Shown here: one piece after another, positions 6,775-17,578 of the stretch
Layout: each line of letters opens with the position of its first letter
Numbering within the stretch: position 1 is the stretch's first letter
Origin: Blastococcus sp. CT_GayMR20
Lineage (GTDB): Bacteria; Actinomycetota; Actinomycetes; Mycobacteriales; Geodermatophilaceae
Length of the DNA: 42,837 nt
Assembly: GCF_004570345.1 (NCBI RefSeq)
Contig: NZ_SPQM01000024.1
Location: 1-42,837, forward strand
Direction: 5' to 3'
The notes under the pieces: model-generated
Database searches by the model: none
What the model saw: the letters and a program-made list of their open reading frames with translations, nothing else
What the model was told of the DNA's origin: nothing
Position numbers and translations under genes: made by a program

Positions 6775-7740
6775 TCACGGAAGGACCAGTACCTGCCCGG
6801 CGAAGGTCAGGCCGGCGCCGTAGCCGAGGACGAGCGCCAGGTCGCCGGACTTGGCCTCGCCGGACTCCATGAGCGCGGTGAGCGCCAGCGGGATCGAGGC
6901 CGCCGAGGTGTTGCCCGACTGCACGATGTCGCGGGCGACGACGGTGGTCTCCGGGAAGCCGAGCCGCTTGGTCATCGACTCGACGATGCGCAGATTGGCC
7001 TGGTGGGGGGCGAACACGTCGATGTCGGCCGGTCCGACGCCGGCCCTCTCCATCGCCTCGACCAGGGTCTCGGTGAGCTTCGTCGTCGCCCAGCGGTAGA
7101 CCGCCTGACCCGCCATGGTCATCGTCGAGCTGCCGGCGGCGATCTCGATGGCGTTGTACTGGTCGCCGTCGCTGCCCCAGGCGACCGGGCCGATGCCGGG
7201 CTCGTCGGAGGCGCCGACCACGGCCGCGCCGGCGCCGTCGGCGAAGATCACCGCCGTCGTCCGGTCCTCCAGGTTGGTGACGTCGGTGAGCCGTTCGACC
7301 CCGACGACCAGCGCGTTGCGCGAGGAGCCGGCGCGGATGTTGTCACTCGCGACGCCGAGCGCGTAGCAGAAGCCGGCGCAGCCCGCGTTGAGGTCGAAGG
7401 AGCCGGGGCGCGGCACGCCCAGCCGGTGGGCGACCTGCGGGCCGATGCCCGGGATCGGCGCGCGGAGGCTGGCGCTGGCGACGATGACGAGGTCGATCTC
7501 GTCGGGCGCGAGGCCGCTGGCCGCGAGCGCCTTGCCGCCGGCGGCGACGGCCATCTCGACGAGCGTCTCGTCCTCGGACGCCCAGCGGCGTTCGGCGATG
7601 CCGACGCGGCTCTGGATCCACTCGTCGTTGGTGTCCATCATCTGGGCGAGGTCGTCGTTGGTGACCCGACGGCGGGGCCGGTAGGAGCCGAGGCCGAGAA
7701 TGCGTGCCCCCGGGGCACCGGTCGGCAGCTGAATGGTCAT
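6775..7740 (-). CDS. fabH: 3-oxoacyl-ACP synthase III (FabH)
   Basis: 321 residues. Starts fatty acid synthesis by condensing an acyl-CoA primer with malonyl-ACP. The catalytic triad is complete: Cys121 in NAGCAGFCYAL, His246 in APHQANLRI, and Asn277 in QSGNTSAAS. The N-terminus ILGLGSYRPRRRVTNDDL and DTNDEWIQSRVGI are typical. ATG at 7740 is fixed by GGAGG seven bases upstream and by a 4 bp ATGA overlap with the preceding small gene, so the longer open frame is rejected. Actinobacterial FabH enzymes often accept branched primers, but specificity cannot be read here. Confidence 0.96.
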   Translation of the reverse strand: MTIQLPTGAPGARILGLGSYRPRRRVTNDDLAQMMDTNDEWIQSRVGIAERRWASEDETLVEMAVAAGGKALAASGLAPDEIDLVIVASASLRAPIPGIGPQVAHRLGVPRPGSFDLNAGCAGFCYALGVASDNIRAGSSRNALVVGVERLTDVTNLEDRTTAVIFADGAGAAVVGASDEPGIGPVAWGSDGDQYNAIEIAAGSSTMTMAGQAVYRWATTKLTETLVEAMERAGVGPADIDVFAPHQANLRIVESMTKRLGFPETTVVARDIVQSGNTSAASIPLALTALMESGEAKSGDLALVLGYGAGLTFAGQVLVLP

Positions 7741-7985
7741 GCGCTGACCTCCGGGTAGAGACGGGCGATCGGATCTCCGGCGTCGACGAGGTCGCCGTCG
7801 TGGACGAGCCACTCCGCCAGTACCCCGCCGTAGGCCGCCGAGACGTGGACATCCTCGCGACGGCTGCGGATCGAGCCGAGCCGGCTGCCCGCGGGCAGCG
7901 AGCTGCCTTCCGGGACGTCGACCGGGCTGACCGTGCCTCGCACGGGGGCGACGACGAGCCGCCAGCCGAAGCCGAGCTCGCTCAC
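7737..7985 (-). CDS. Biotinyl/lipoyl-like domain protein without lysine
   Basis: 82 residues. The whole protein is one hammerhead-like domain. LVVAPVRGTVSPV (10-22) matches the first beta strands of biotin carboxyl carrier domains, PEGSSLPAGSRLGSI (25-39) the usual EGD.V..G..L.., and YGGVLAEWLVHDGDLVDAGD with PIARL (52-76) the returning half. Where carriers have EAMKM, this has RSRREDV (40-46), and the protein contains no lysine at all, so it cannot be biotinylated or lipoylated. It overlaps fabD and fabH by 4 bp on each side (GTGA, ATGA), hence is translationally coupled with both. A structural or docking role in the FAS/carboxylase assembly is inferred only. Confidence 0.75.
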   Translation of the reverse strand: MSELGFGWRLVVAPVRGTVSPVDVPEGSSLPAGSRLGSIRSRREDVHVSAAYGGVLAEWLVHDGDLVDAGDPIARLYPEVSA

Positions 7986-8920
7986 GCTGCGCCCCCGAGC
8001 AGCTCACGGGCGCGGTCGAGGTCGGCCGGGGTGCTCAGCGCGAGGATCTCGACACCGGCGCCCTTCCACTCGCGCTTGGCGAGCCCGGCCAGCGCCCCGG
8101 CCGGCGGCAGCTCGATCACGGCGGTGACGCCGAGGTCGCGCATCGTGGCGAGACAGGAGTCGAAGCGCACGGGGCTGGTGACCTGGCTGACCAGGCGGCG
8201 CACGACCTCGGCCCCGGAGTCGATCGCTGTGCCGTCGGCGTTGGAGAGCAGCCGCCGGCTGGGATCGGCCGGTGTCAGACCGTCCACCCGGCCCGCCAGT
8301 TCCTCGCGCGCCGAGGCCATGTAGTCGGTGTGGAAGGCACCGGCCACCGAGAGCGGCATGATCCGCGCCTTCGCCGGGGGGTCGGCCTTCAGCGCCTCCA
8401 GGCCCTCGAGCGCGCCGGCGGCCACGACCTGGCCGGCGCCGTTCATGTTGGCCGGGCTGAGGCCGAGCTTGTCGATCGCGGCCAGCACCTCCTCGGGGTC
8501 GCCCCCGAGGACGGCCGACATCCCGGTCGGCGTCTGCGCGCACGCGGCGGCCATCGCCCGGCCGCGGGCGGCGGTCAGCGCGATCGCCTCCTCGGCGGTC
8601 AGCACGCCGGCGAGGGCGGCGGCCGTGAGCTCTCCGACGCTGTGCCCGGTGATCACGACGTCGTCGCGCGGCGGTGCGCCGGGCTCCGGGAGGACGCCGA
8701 GCTCCCCGGCCACGAACAGGCTCATCGCGACGACGAGGGGCTGGGTGACCGCGGTGTCCTTGATCGCCTCGGCGTCGCCCGTGGTGCCCAGGGTCAGCAG
8801 GTCGGCGTCGGCGATGTCGCCGGCCCGGCGGAAGAAGGACTCCGCGCCCGGGAGATCGAGCCAGTCGGTGAGCATTCCGGGTTTCTGCGCACCCTGTCCG
8901 GGGGCGAGTACGGCCAGCAC
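7982..8920 (-). CDS. fabD: Malonyl-CoA:ACP transacylase (FabD)
   Basis: 312 residues from GTG at 8920. Moves malonyl from CoA to AcpP. The N-terminus LAVLAPGQGAQKPGML and the LGTTGDAEAIKDTAVTQPL block closely follow mycobacterial FabD. The nucleophile is Ser94 in GHSVGE, with His197 in GAFHTDYM. The start is set by family homology: the open frame extends 28 codons further, but its first codon (TTG) has no support. A GTG at codon 13 of that extension is an alternative. First gene of the coupled fabD - 82-residue protein - fabH set, 165 bp after fasR. Confidence 0.94.
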   Translation of the reverse strand: MLAVLAPGQGAQKPGMLTDWLDLPGAESFFRRAGDIADADLLTLGTTGDAEAIKDTAVTQPLVVAMSLFVAGELGVLPEPGAPPRDDVVITGHSVGELTAAALAGVLTAEEAIALTAARGRAMAAACAQTPTGMSAVLGGDPEEVLAAIDKLGLSPANMNGAGQVVAAGALEGLEALKADPPAKARIMPLSVAGAFHTDYMASAREELAGRVDGLTPADPSRRLLSNADGTAIDSGAEVVRRLVSQVTSPVRFDSCLATMRDLGVTAVIELPPAGALAGLAKREWKGAGVEILALSTPADLDRARELLGGAA

Positions 8921-9085
8921 CCCTTCACCGTGCCAGTGATCATCGGTCGGCGGGCGGTCGAGCGGCACGAAAGCACACGGCTGATCTTTGTGAGAACCCT
9001 CCAAAGGCGGGCCCCCGTCACGGCTCGTTCACGCATTCCAGTGGTGGACTCCACACCGCACGACGGGCCGGAGCTGCTATGGCGC
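8921..9085. promoter_or_regulatory. fasR-fabD intergenic region with short palindrome
   Basis: 165 bp between the fasR stop and fabD start, the expected place for the fab operon promoter and FasR binding. It contains gtgga-c-tccac (9044-9054), a perfect 11 nt palindrome read from either strand. I find no confident -10/-35 pair. A GGAGG 78 bases before the GTG is unused by any good start. Confidence 0.4.
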
Positions 9086-10255
9086 TCAGTGCCAGAGGGA
9101 GCGGTCGCGGTCGAGCTGGGCGAGGGCGAGCGCCACCTGCAGCGTCCAGCTGCCCCGGGGATCGGTGGCCGACAGCCCGGTCAGGTCGGCGGCCCGTTTC
9201 AGGCGGTACCGGACCGTGTTCGGGTGCACGAAGATGGCCCGCGCGCTGGCCTCCAGGTTGCCTCCGCTGTTGAGCACGGCGCGCACCGTCTCGAGCACCT
9301 CGCCCCCTGCCGCCGCCAGCGGTGCGGCGACCCGGTCGTGCAGCGCGGCGCGGGCCAGCGGGTCGCCGTTCAGCGCGCGCTCGGCCAGCAGTGCGTCCGC
9401 CGCCACCGGGCGGGGGGCTTCCGGCCAGGCACGGGCGGCACGCAGCCCGGCCAGCGCGACGGCCGCCGACTCGCCCGCCCGGCCCAGCCCGTCGACGACC
9501 GGCCCGGTCACCACCGGGCCGTCGCCGAACTCGTCGCTGACCCGCTCGGCCACGCCCTCGAGGTCGTCGTGCCGCCCGAGCACGACGACCAGCTGCTCGG
9601 CGTGCACGCCGACGAGCACCTCGGTGGACAGCGAGCGCGCCGTCCGCCGGACCGCCGCGTGCGGGTCGTCCACCCCGGACGGCGTCGCACCCACCACGAC
9701 CACCACCGGGGTGTTCGTGGCCCAGCCGAGGGCGGCGGCCCGCCCGGACAGCTCCTCGGACCGCTCGCCGCGGACGAGGGCGTCGACGACCAGCGCCTCC
9801 AGGCGCGCGTCCCAGGCGCCGCGGTTCTCCGCGAAGCTCGCGTAGATGTGCGCGGTGGCGAAGGCGACCTCGCGGCTGAACTGGAGGACGGCGAGGTGCA
9901 GCGCGTCCTCGTCGCCGGGCTCCGCCACCGTGCGCACGTGGTCCTCCAGCACGTCGACGGTGACCCGGATCAGGTCGACGGTCTGCTTCAGGGCGACCAC
10001 CCGGACAAGCTCTCGAGGCGCGGCACCGAACACGTCCCCGGTCAGGGTCGGCGGGCGCCCGGGGTTGCGGCACCAGTCGACCAGCGAGGCGATGCCGGCC
10101 TGCGCGACGAGGGTGACCCAGGAGCGCCGGTCGGCCGGCATGGCGCGGAACCAGGACAGCTCGTCGTCCATCCGGGCCACGGCCTGGGTGGCCAGCGACC
10201 CCGACGAGCGCTCCAGCCGCCGCAGCGTGGCCTCGGTCGGCGGGCGGTGACTCAC
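9086..10255 (-). CDS. fasR: PucR-type transcriptional activator of fatty acid synthesis (FasR-like)
   Basis: 389 residues from GTG at 10255 (GGAG 4 bases upstream); GTG at 10267 would add MRSR but has no ribosome site. The C-terminal 60 residues form the PucR helix-turn-helix: LNSGGNLEASARAIFVHPNT then VRYRLKRAADLTGL. The middle has a GGDEF-like/PucR linker fold with VVVVVGATPSG and VLVGVHAEQLVVVLGRHDD. The N-terminus is alpha-helical. It lies directly upstream of fabD on the same strand, as does Streptomyces fasR (an activator of the fab operon) and mycobacterial Rv2242, so the same role is likely. Divergent from the PAP2 gene across 56 bp. Confidence 0.85.
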   Translation of the reverse strand: MSHRPPTEATLRRLERSSGSLATQAVARMDDELSWFRAMPADRRSWVTLVAQAGIASLVDWCRNPGRPPTLTGDVFGAAPRELVRVVALKQTVDLIRVTVDVLEDHVRTVAEPGDEDALHLAVLQFSREVAFATAHIYASFAENRGAWDARLEALVVDALVRGERSEELSGRAAALGWATNTPVVVVVGATPSGVDDPHAAVRRTARSLSTEVLVGVHAEQLVVVLGRHDDLEGVAERVSDEFGDGPVVTGPVVDGLGRAGESAAVALAGLRAARAWPEAPRPVAADALLAERALNGDPLARAALHDRVAAPLAAAGGEVLETVRAVLNSGGNLEASARAIFVHPNTVRYRLKRAADLTGLSATDPRGSWTLQVALALAQLDRDRSLWH

Positions 10256-10311
10256 CCGGCTCCTCACGCCGTCAGCGTGTCACGCGAACCGGCGTCGGGG
10301 AGAGTGGTGCG

Positions 10312-11016
10312 GTGAACGTTCCCCCGGACGGCGACGCCACCCTCATCCGGAGGCGGGCGGCGGGTGCGGTCCCGGCGGCGGTGATCAGCGCTGCGTCCTG
10401 CCTGGTGCTCCTGGCCCTGCTCGGCGCCGGGGTGCGGGCCGGCTTCGGTCCGCAGCTTCGCCTGGACGCCACCGTCAGCGAGGCGCTCTACGTCGGCGAC
10501 GACCGTGCCGGCGGGTTCGGCGCGCTGCTGGAGGTGCTCACCGCCCCGGGCTCGTGGTGGTTCCGCGCCCTGGTCTTCCTCCCCGTGCTCGTGCTGCTGC
10601 TGCGCCGGCGGCTCTGGTGGACGGCGGGGTGGATGGCGGCCGCGGTGGTGCTCGTCGGCCCGCTGACGACGCTGCTCAAGGAGTACTTCGGCCGCGTGCG
10701 CCCCGAGTTCGCCGAGGGCGGCGCGCGCCTGGACTCGTTGAGCTACCCGAGCGGGCATGCGTCCGGGATCGCGACGCTGGTGTCCGTCGGGCTCATCCTC
10801 GCCTGGCCGCTCCTGGCCGCCCGCGCGCGGCACTGGGCCCTGGCCGGCGGGGTGCTGCTCGTCCTGCTCGTCGGACTCACCCGGATGTGGCTCGGCGTCC
10901 ACTTCCTGTCCGACGTCATCGGCGGCTGGTCGCTCGGGGTCGCCTGGTCGCTGGTCACCGCCCTGGTGTTCGGTGCCTTCGCCGAGGGCCGGGCAGCGCT
11001 GCGGCCGACGTCGTGA
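10312..11016 (+). CDS. PAP2-superfamily membrane phosphatase
   Basis: 234 residues, GTG start. Hydrolyses a lipid (di)phosphate such as phosphatidic acid or undecaprenyl pyrophosphate at the membrane. The three-part PAP2 signature is complete: KEYFGRVRP (123-131, KX6RP), YPSGH (145-149), and TRMWLGVHFLSD (190-201, with R191, H197 and D201). Around five to six membrane helices are visible (about 20-42, 82-97, 103-121, 150-169, 176-190, 203-222). Its stop overlaps the pirin-like gene (GTGA). Divergent from fasR; the true substrate is unknown. Confidence 0.92.
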   Translation: MNVPPDGDATLIRRRAAGAVPAAVISAASCLVLLALLGAGVRAGFGPQLRLDATVSEALYVGDDRAGGFGALLEVLTAPGSWWFRALVFLPVLVLLLRRRLWWTAGWMAAAVVLVGPLTTLLKEYFGRVRPEFAEGGARLDSLSYPSGHASGIATLVSVGLILAWPLLAARARHWALAGGVLLVLLVGLTRMWLGVHFLSDVIGGWSLGVAWSLVTALVFGAFAEGRAALRPTS

Positions 11017-11552
11017 CGGGGCTGGAGCAACGCGTCGTCCTGGCGCCGGACGACGGATCCCTCGGCCCGCTGCTGCGGATCGCCGACGACCGGCTCGATC
11101 CGGGGGCCGGTTACGGGCGGCACGAGCACCGGGCCGTGGACGTCGTCGCCGTCGTCCTCGGCGGGTCGCTGCACCACCGGTGGGACGGCGACGTGCCCCT
11201 GGCCGCCGGTGACGTCGCCGTGCTGCGCGCGGGCACGGGGCTGGACCACGACGAGGTGGCCGGGGACGACGGAGCGCGGGTGCTGCAGTGCTACCTGCGC
11301 AGTGCCGAGCCGGCCGCCGCGCCCCGGCACGAGGTGCACCGCGCGGCCTCGGGCTGGCTCGACCTCGGCCGCCCGGACGCGCGGCTGTGGCTGGGTCGCA
11401 TCGGGCCGGGGGACGCCGTCCCGGCCGGCCTGCTGGTGCTGCGCGGCGCCGACCGCGTGCTGGTCGAGCAGCAGCCCGGCCGCGAGGTCCAGGACCCGGG
11501 GCTGGCCCTGGTCTGGCAGCTGGAGACCGCCCGGCCGGCCTGGGCGGACTGA
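11013..11552 (+). CDS. Pirin-like cupin protein
   Basis: 179 residues, GTG start overlapping the PAP2 stop by 4 bp, so translationally coupled. The N-terminal cupin has GYGRHEHRAVDVVAVVLGGS, then LHHRWDG, AGDVAVLRAGTGLDHDE and RVLQCYL, matching the pirin/YhaK pattern (HPHRGFD..TYVLEG, HRDS.G, ..GDVQ.M.AG.G..HSE). The metal-binding His set is partly kept. It is shorter than full pirins (about 230-290), with a reduced second cupin. Some pirins are quercetinases or redox sensors; no activity can be assigned here. Confidence 0.7.
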   Translation: MTGLEQRVVLAPDDGSLGPLLRIADDRLDPGAGYGRHEHRAVDVVAVVLGGSLHHRWDGDVPLAAGDVAVLRAGTGLDHDEVAGDDGARVLQCYLRSAEPAAAPRHEVHRAASGWLDLGRPDARLWLGRIGPGDAVPAGLLVLRGADRVLVEQQPGREVQDPGLALVWQLETARPAWAD

Positions 11553-11601
11553 CCGGCACGATCGGTCAGGAATCGAGAAGCGCCGGGTCGAGGCTCGTCC
11601 C

Positions 11602-11617
11602 TAGCCTTGTCGCGACA
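11602..11617 (+). promoter_or_regulatory. Possible promoter and palindrome before the DUF1801 gene
   Basis: tagcct (11602-11607) fits the actinobacterial TANNNT -10 box; no clear -35. It is directly followed by the perfect palindrome tgtcgcgaca (11608-11617), where a start site or repressor would lie, 45 bases before the ATG. Confidence 0.35.
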
Positions 11618-11662
11618 GGTCGGCGACCGCGCCGGACCTCCGATCGCCGAAGGGAGCGGGAC

Positions 11663-12112
11663 ATGCCCACGAAGAACACGACCCGGGAGTCCGCCGGCTT
11701 CACCGCCGAGGAGCGAGCCGCGATGAAGGAGCGCGCCGCCGAGCTCCGCGCCGAGGGGAAGAAGGGCGCCAAGAAGGCCGATGGCCTGACGGCCGTCCTG
11801 GACGCGATCGCGGCGATGGCACCGGAGGACCGTGCGCTCGCCGAGCGGGTGCACGTGGCGGTGACCGCGACCGCCCCCGAGCTGTCGCCGAAGACCTGGT
11901 ACGGCATGCCTGCGTACGCCGACGCCGACGGCAAGGTCGTCGTCTTCTTCCAGGATGCGGGCAAGTTCAAGGCCAGGTACTCGACTCTCGGTTTCAACGA
12001 CGCGGCGACGCTCGACGACGGCGACTTCTGGCCGACGTCCTTCGCGCTCAGGGGTTGGAGCCCCGAGGTGGAGAAGAAGGTCGTCGGGCTGGTGGCAGCC
12101 GCCATCTCCTGA
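11663..12112 (+). CDS. DUF1801 domain protein (YdhG-like)
   Basis: 149 residues, ATG with GGGAG nearby upstream. A lysine- and glutamate-rich helical N-terminus (about 1-45, FTAEERAAMKERAAELRAEG) precedes a DUF1801-type fold: PKTWYGMPAYADADGKVVVF, then KFKARYSTLGFND, LDDGDFWPTSFALRGWSPEV, and EKKVVGLVAAA. Related small proteins are annotated as iron-chaperone-like or of unknown function; no catalytic residues are evident. The 110 bp gap from the pirin-like gene with its own -10-like box suggests a separate transcript. Confidence 0.78.
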   Translation: MPTKNTTRESAGFTAEERAAMKERAAELRAEGKKGAKKADGLTAVLDAIAAMAPEDRALAERVHVAVTATAPELSPKTWYGMPAYADADGKVVVFFQDAGKFKARYSTLGFNDAATLDDGDFWPTSFALRGWSPEVEKKVVGLVAAAIS

Positions 12113-12167
12113 CCCGTGCCGACCCGGCGGCGAGCGGGCCCGGTCGGTCGTGCGTCAGAGTGGGGGG

Positions 12168-13370
12168 ATGCCGACCAGCGCCGCCGATCTGCTCTCCGCC
12201 GCCTACAACGACGCCGACCGGACGATCGACCTGCGCCGCCGCCTGCACCGGCACCCCGAGGTAGGGCTGCACCTGCCGCGCACCCAGGAGCTGGTGCTGG
12301 AGGCCCTCGCCGACCTGCCGGTCGACGTGACGACGGGGAAGTCGACCACCTCGGTGGTCGGCGTCCTGCGCGGCGCCCGGCCCGGCCCCACCTACCTGCT
12401 GCGCGCCGACATGGACGCGCTGCAGGTGCACGAGGACACCGGGCTGCCCTTCGCGTCCGAGGTGCCCGGCGCCATGCACGCCTGCGGGCACGACACCCAC
12501 GTGGCGATGCTGCTCGGCGCGGCCCGGCTGCTGGCCGAGCGCCGCGACGACCTCACCGGCCAGGTCGTGTTCATGCTCCAGCCGGGCGAGGAGGGGCTGC
12601 ACGGCGCCCGCTACATGCTCGAGGAAGGCCTGCTCGAGGTCGTGCCGGAGGCCCCGGTCAGCGGCGCGTTCGCCATGCACACGATCTCGAACATGGTCAG
12701 CGGCAGCGTCAACGTGCGGCCCGGGCCGATGATGGCGGCGGCCGACCAGTGGCGGATGACGGTCCGCGGTCGCGGCGGCCATGCGTCCATGCCGCACAGC
12801 GCCGCCGACCCTGTTCCCGTGGCGGCCGAGATCGTCCTCGCCCTGCAGTCGATGGTCACCCGCCGCGTCGACGTCTTCGACCCGGCCGTGGTGACCGTGG
12901 CCCACATCGAGGCCGGCTCGCGCGACAACGTCATCCCCGACTCGGTGTTCCTCGAGGGGACGATCCGCACGCTGTCGCCCGAACGACGGCGCGACGTCGT
13001 GGACGCCGTCCAGCGGGTGGCCACCCACGTCGCAGCGGCGCACGAGATGACGCTGGAGTGGGAGCACATCGCGGGCTATCCCGTGACCGTGAACGACGCA
13101 GGGGTGGCCGCGCAGGTGCTCGAGACGGCGGCCGAGCTGCTGGGGGAGCGGGCCACCGCGCTGATGCCGGCGCCGGTCATGGGGGCCGAGGACTTCTCCT
13201 ACGTACTGCAGCGGGTGCCAGGTGCGATGGCGTTCCTGGGCGCGTGCCCACCCGGCCTCGAGCCGGGGAGCGCGCCGGCGAACCACTCCAACCTCGTGGT
13301 CTTCGACGAGGAGCCGCTGCCGGCGGGGGTCGCGTTGTACGCCCAGATGGCGCTGCGGGCGCTCGCCTGA
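12168..13370 (+). CDS. M20D-family amidohydrolase (N-acyl-amino-acid hydrolase type)
   Basis: 400 residues, ATG preceded by a G-run. Metal-dependent hydrolase removing acyl groups from amino acids (hippurate, IAA-amino acids or similar). Motifs: LRRRLHRHPEVGLHLPRTQE, RADMDAL (79-85), ACGHDTH (105-111, metal-binding Cys106 and His108), QPGEEGLHGARYM (Glu141/142 catalytic and metal), GRGGHASMPH, and MGAEDFSYVLQ near the C-terminus. Full length for the family, with no signal peptide. It converges on the LacI remnant and D-amino-acid oxidase. Together with the oxidase it suggests amino-acid derivative catabolism, but the exact substrate is not readable. Confidence 0.92.
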   Translation: MPTSAADLLSAAYNDADRTIDLRRRLHRHPEVGLHLPRTQELVLEALADLPVDVTTGKSTTSVVGVLRGARPGPTYLLRADMDALQVHEDTGLPFASEVPGAMHACGHDTHVAMLLGAARLLAERRDDLTGQVVFMLQPGEEGLHGARYMLEEGLLEVVPEAPVSGAFAMHTISNMVSGSVNVRPGPMMAAADQWRMTVRGRGGHASMPHSAADPVPVAAEIVLALQSMVTRRVDVFDPAVVTVAHIEAGSRDNVIPDSVFLEGTIRTLSPERRRDVVDAVQRVATHVAAAHEMTLEWEHIAGYPVTVNDAGVAAQVLETAAELLGERATALMPAPVMGAEDFSYVLQRVPGAMAFLGACPPGLEPGSAPANHSNLVVFDEEPLPAGVALYAQMALRALA

Positions 13371-13389
13371 GCAGGACGGCGTCCTCCCG

Positions 13390-13554
13390 CTAGGCGCAGG
13401 CCCGTCGGACCAGGAGCGTGTCGCAGACGCGGGACTCGACGTCGTCGTCGCCGTCCTCGATCCGGCGCAGCAGCAGGTCGACCATGAGCGCGGTCATGTC
13501 GCCCAGCGGCTGGGCCACCGTGGTGAGCGGGGGGTCGCAGGTCTGCGCCGGCAC
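13390..13554 (-). pseudogene. LacI-family regulator, C-terminal remnant
   Basis: On the minus strand a frame ending in TAG (13390-13392) reads AVPAQTCDPPLTTVAQPLGD then MTALMVDLLLRRIEDG and SRVCDTLLVRRACA, the C-terminal end of a LacI/GalR ligand-binding domain (PPLTTVxQPxxxMGxxAxxLLLxRIxG...RxxxxxLVxRxSc). The HTH and most of the periplasmic-binding-like domain are missing. The frame runs back without a stop to the oxidase stop and has no ribosome site. It is therefore a deletion remnant of a regulator that once stood here, between the oxidase and the amidohydrolase. Confidence 0.75.
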
Positions 13555-13584
13555 CGCGAGGCGCGCTGAGCCGGACGACGCGGA

Positions 13585-14535
13585 TCAGACCAGCGCGACG
13601 ACGTCGTCCGCGCAGCCCCAGGACAGGGTGACGCCCGATCCGCCGTGCCCGTAGCAGGCGATCACCGGGCGGCCGTCGACCAGCGTCCGGTCCAACCGCA
13701 CGGTGGGGCGGGCCGGCCGCAGGCCGACGGCCCGGGACAGCACCGGCGCCCCGCGCAGCTCGGGCACCAGCGAGCAGGCGCGCTCGAGGATCGCCCGCTC
13801 CACCTCGGGGTCGGGCTCGCGGCCGGTCGCCCCCGCGACGGCGGTGCCGCCGACCACGACGTCGTCCCCGCGCGGCACGACGTAGGTGAGGCCGGCGGGG
13901 TTGTCCTCGTCCAGGAGCCAGCCGGGAAGCCCGGGATCGGCCAGCCGCACGACCTGGCCCTGCACCGGCACGCCGGTGTCGTCGTCCAGGAGCGGACCGG
14001 ACCGGAGCCCCGCGGCGACGACCAGCACGTCACCGGGGACGGCGGAGAGCCGGTCGACCTGCGTGGTCACCACCTCCACCCCGGCGGACCGGCAGGCGGC
14101 GAGCAGCCAGGTCAGGTAGCGCCGCATGTCGACGACCGGCAGCGTGCACCGGGTGCCGGCCGGAGCTCCGGCGGGGAGCTCGTCGGGCGTCGCGGGGCGG
14201 TGCCCGACCACGGCCTCGCCCCACCACAGATCCGGTTCGGGCGTGCGGTGCACGACGGTGCCGGGCAGGAGGCGGACGCCGGTCGCCTCGTCGTCCGCCA
14301 GGTCCGTGAGGACGGTGAGCGTCCGGGCGCCCCAGCGCAGGACGGACTCGGCCGGGAACGCGCGGTACGGGAACCAGAGCGCGGCCGCGACCGCCGACGT
14401 CGTGTCGGCGACCGCGTCCGCGGCGCGCACCTCGACGGTGTGCCCGGCCCGCGCCAGTTGCAGCGCGCAGGTCAGGCCGACGACCCCGCCGCCGACGACG
14501 GTGACCCGGGCGGACCGGCCACCGTCGTCAGCCAC
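13585..14535 (-). CDS. D-amino-acid oxidase-like FAD enzyme
   Basis: 316 residues, GTG start 2 bp after the aceE stop. Oxidises D-amino acids to 2-oxoacids with H2O2 release. The N-terminal FAD-binding GGGVVG (15-20) lies in VTVVGGGVVGLTCALQLARA. DAAO blocks follow: TSAVAAALWFPYRAFP, YVVPRGDDVVVGGT, VGLRPARPTVRLDR, and the C-terminal signature CYGHGGSGVTLSWGCA. The length (about 320-340) fits bacterial DAAO. Directly behind aceE on the same strand, it may be read through from it. The ahpE-like peroxidase nearby could deal with the H2O2, though they are not cotranscribed. Confidence 0.88.
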   Translation of the reverse strand: MADDGGRSARVTVVGGGVVGLTCALQLARAGHTVEVRAADAVADTTSAVAAALWFPYRAFPAESVLRWGARTLTVLTDLADDEATGVRLLPGTVVHRTPEPDLWWGEAVVGHRPATPDELPAGAPAGTRCTLPVVDMRRYLTWLLAACRSAGVEVVTTQVDRLSAVPGDVLVVAAGLRSGPLLDDDTGVPVQGQVVRLADPGLPGWLLDEDNPAGLTYVVPRGDDVVVGGTAVAGATGREPDPEVERAILERACSLVPELRGAPVLSRAVGLRPARPTVRLDRTLVDGRPVIACYGHGGSGVTLSWGCADDVVALV

Positions 14536-14537
14536 GG

Positions 14538-17342
<2,805 letters not shown>

Positions 17343-17457
17343 GTCTCCATCGTCTCCCGTCGGGGTCACCGGCGTCACGCCTACCGGCCGGTTGTGTGCC
17401 GAGTCGTGCGTGCTCGCCCGATCGTCCTCCCACCAGGCGTTGTCCGCCGCACGCGGC

Positions 17458-17485
17458 TTGCGTCCGGCCCGCCATGCCCTACGCT
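17458..17485 (+). promoter_or_regulatory. Possible sigma-A-type promoter
   Basis: ttgcgt and tacgct, 16 bp apart, on the plus strand. It would drive the 28-codon ORF and DUF3052/ahpE. Boxes only partly match TTGACA/TANNNT. Confidence 0.3.
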
Positions 17486-17578
17486 TCCGCCAGCGGTCGC
17501 TCGCTGGAACGGGCTCCGCACCGCACGCCCTGCCGCCACGGCCTGGCGGCGGCTGCCGGCAAGGACGAGAGGGGTGAC

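Noticed and set aside
7737..7985. Functional biotin carboxyl carrier protein
   Set aside because: No lysine is present, so biotin or lipoate attachment is impossible.
8330..10315. 661-codon plus-strand frame over fabD and fasR (mirror 32523-34508)
   Set aside because: Runs across two well-identified minus-strand genes and their gap; low-complexity shadow.
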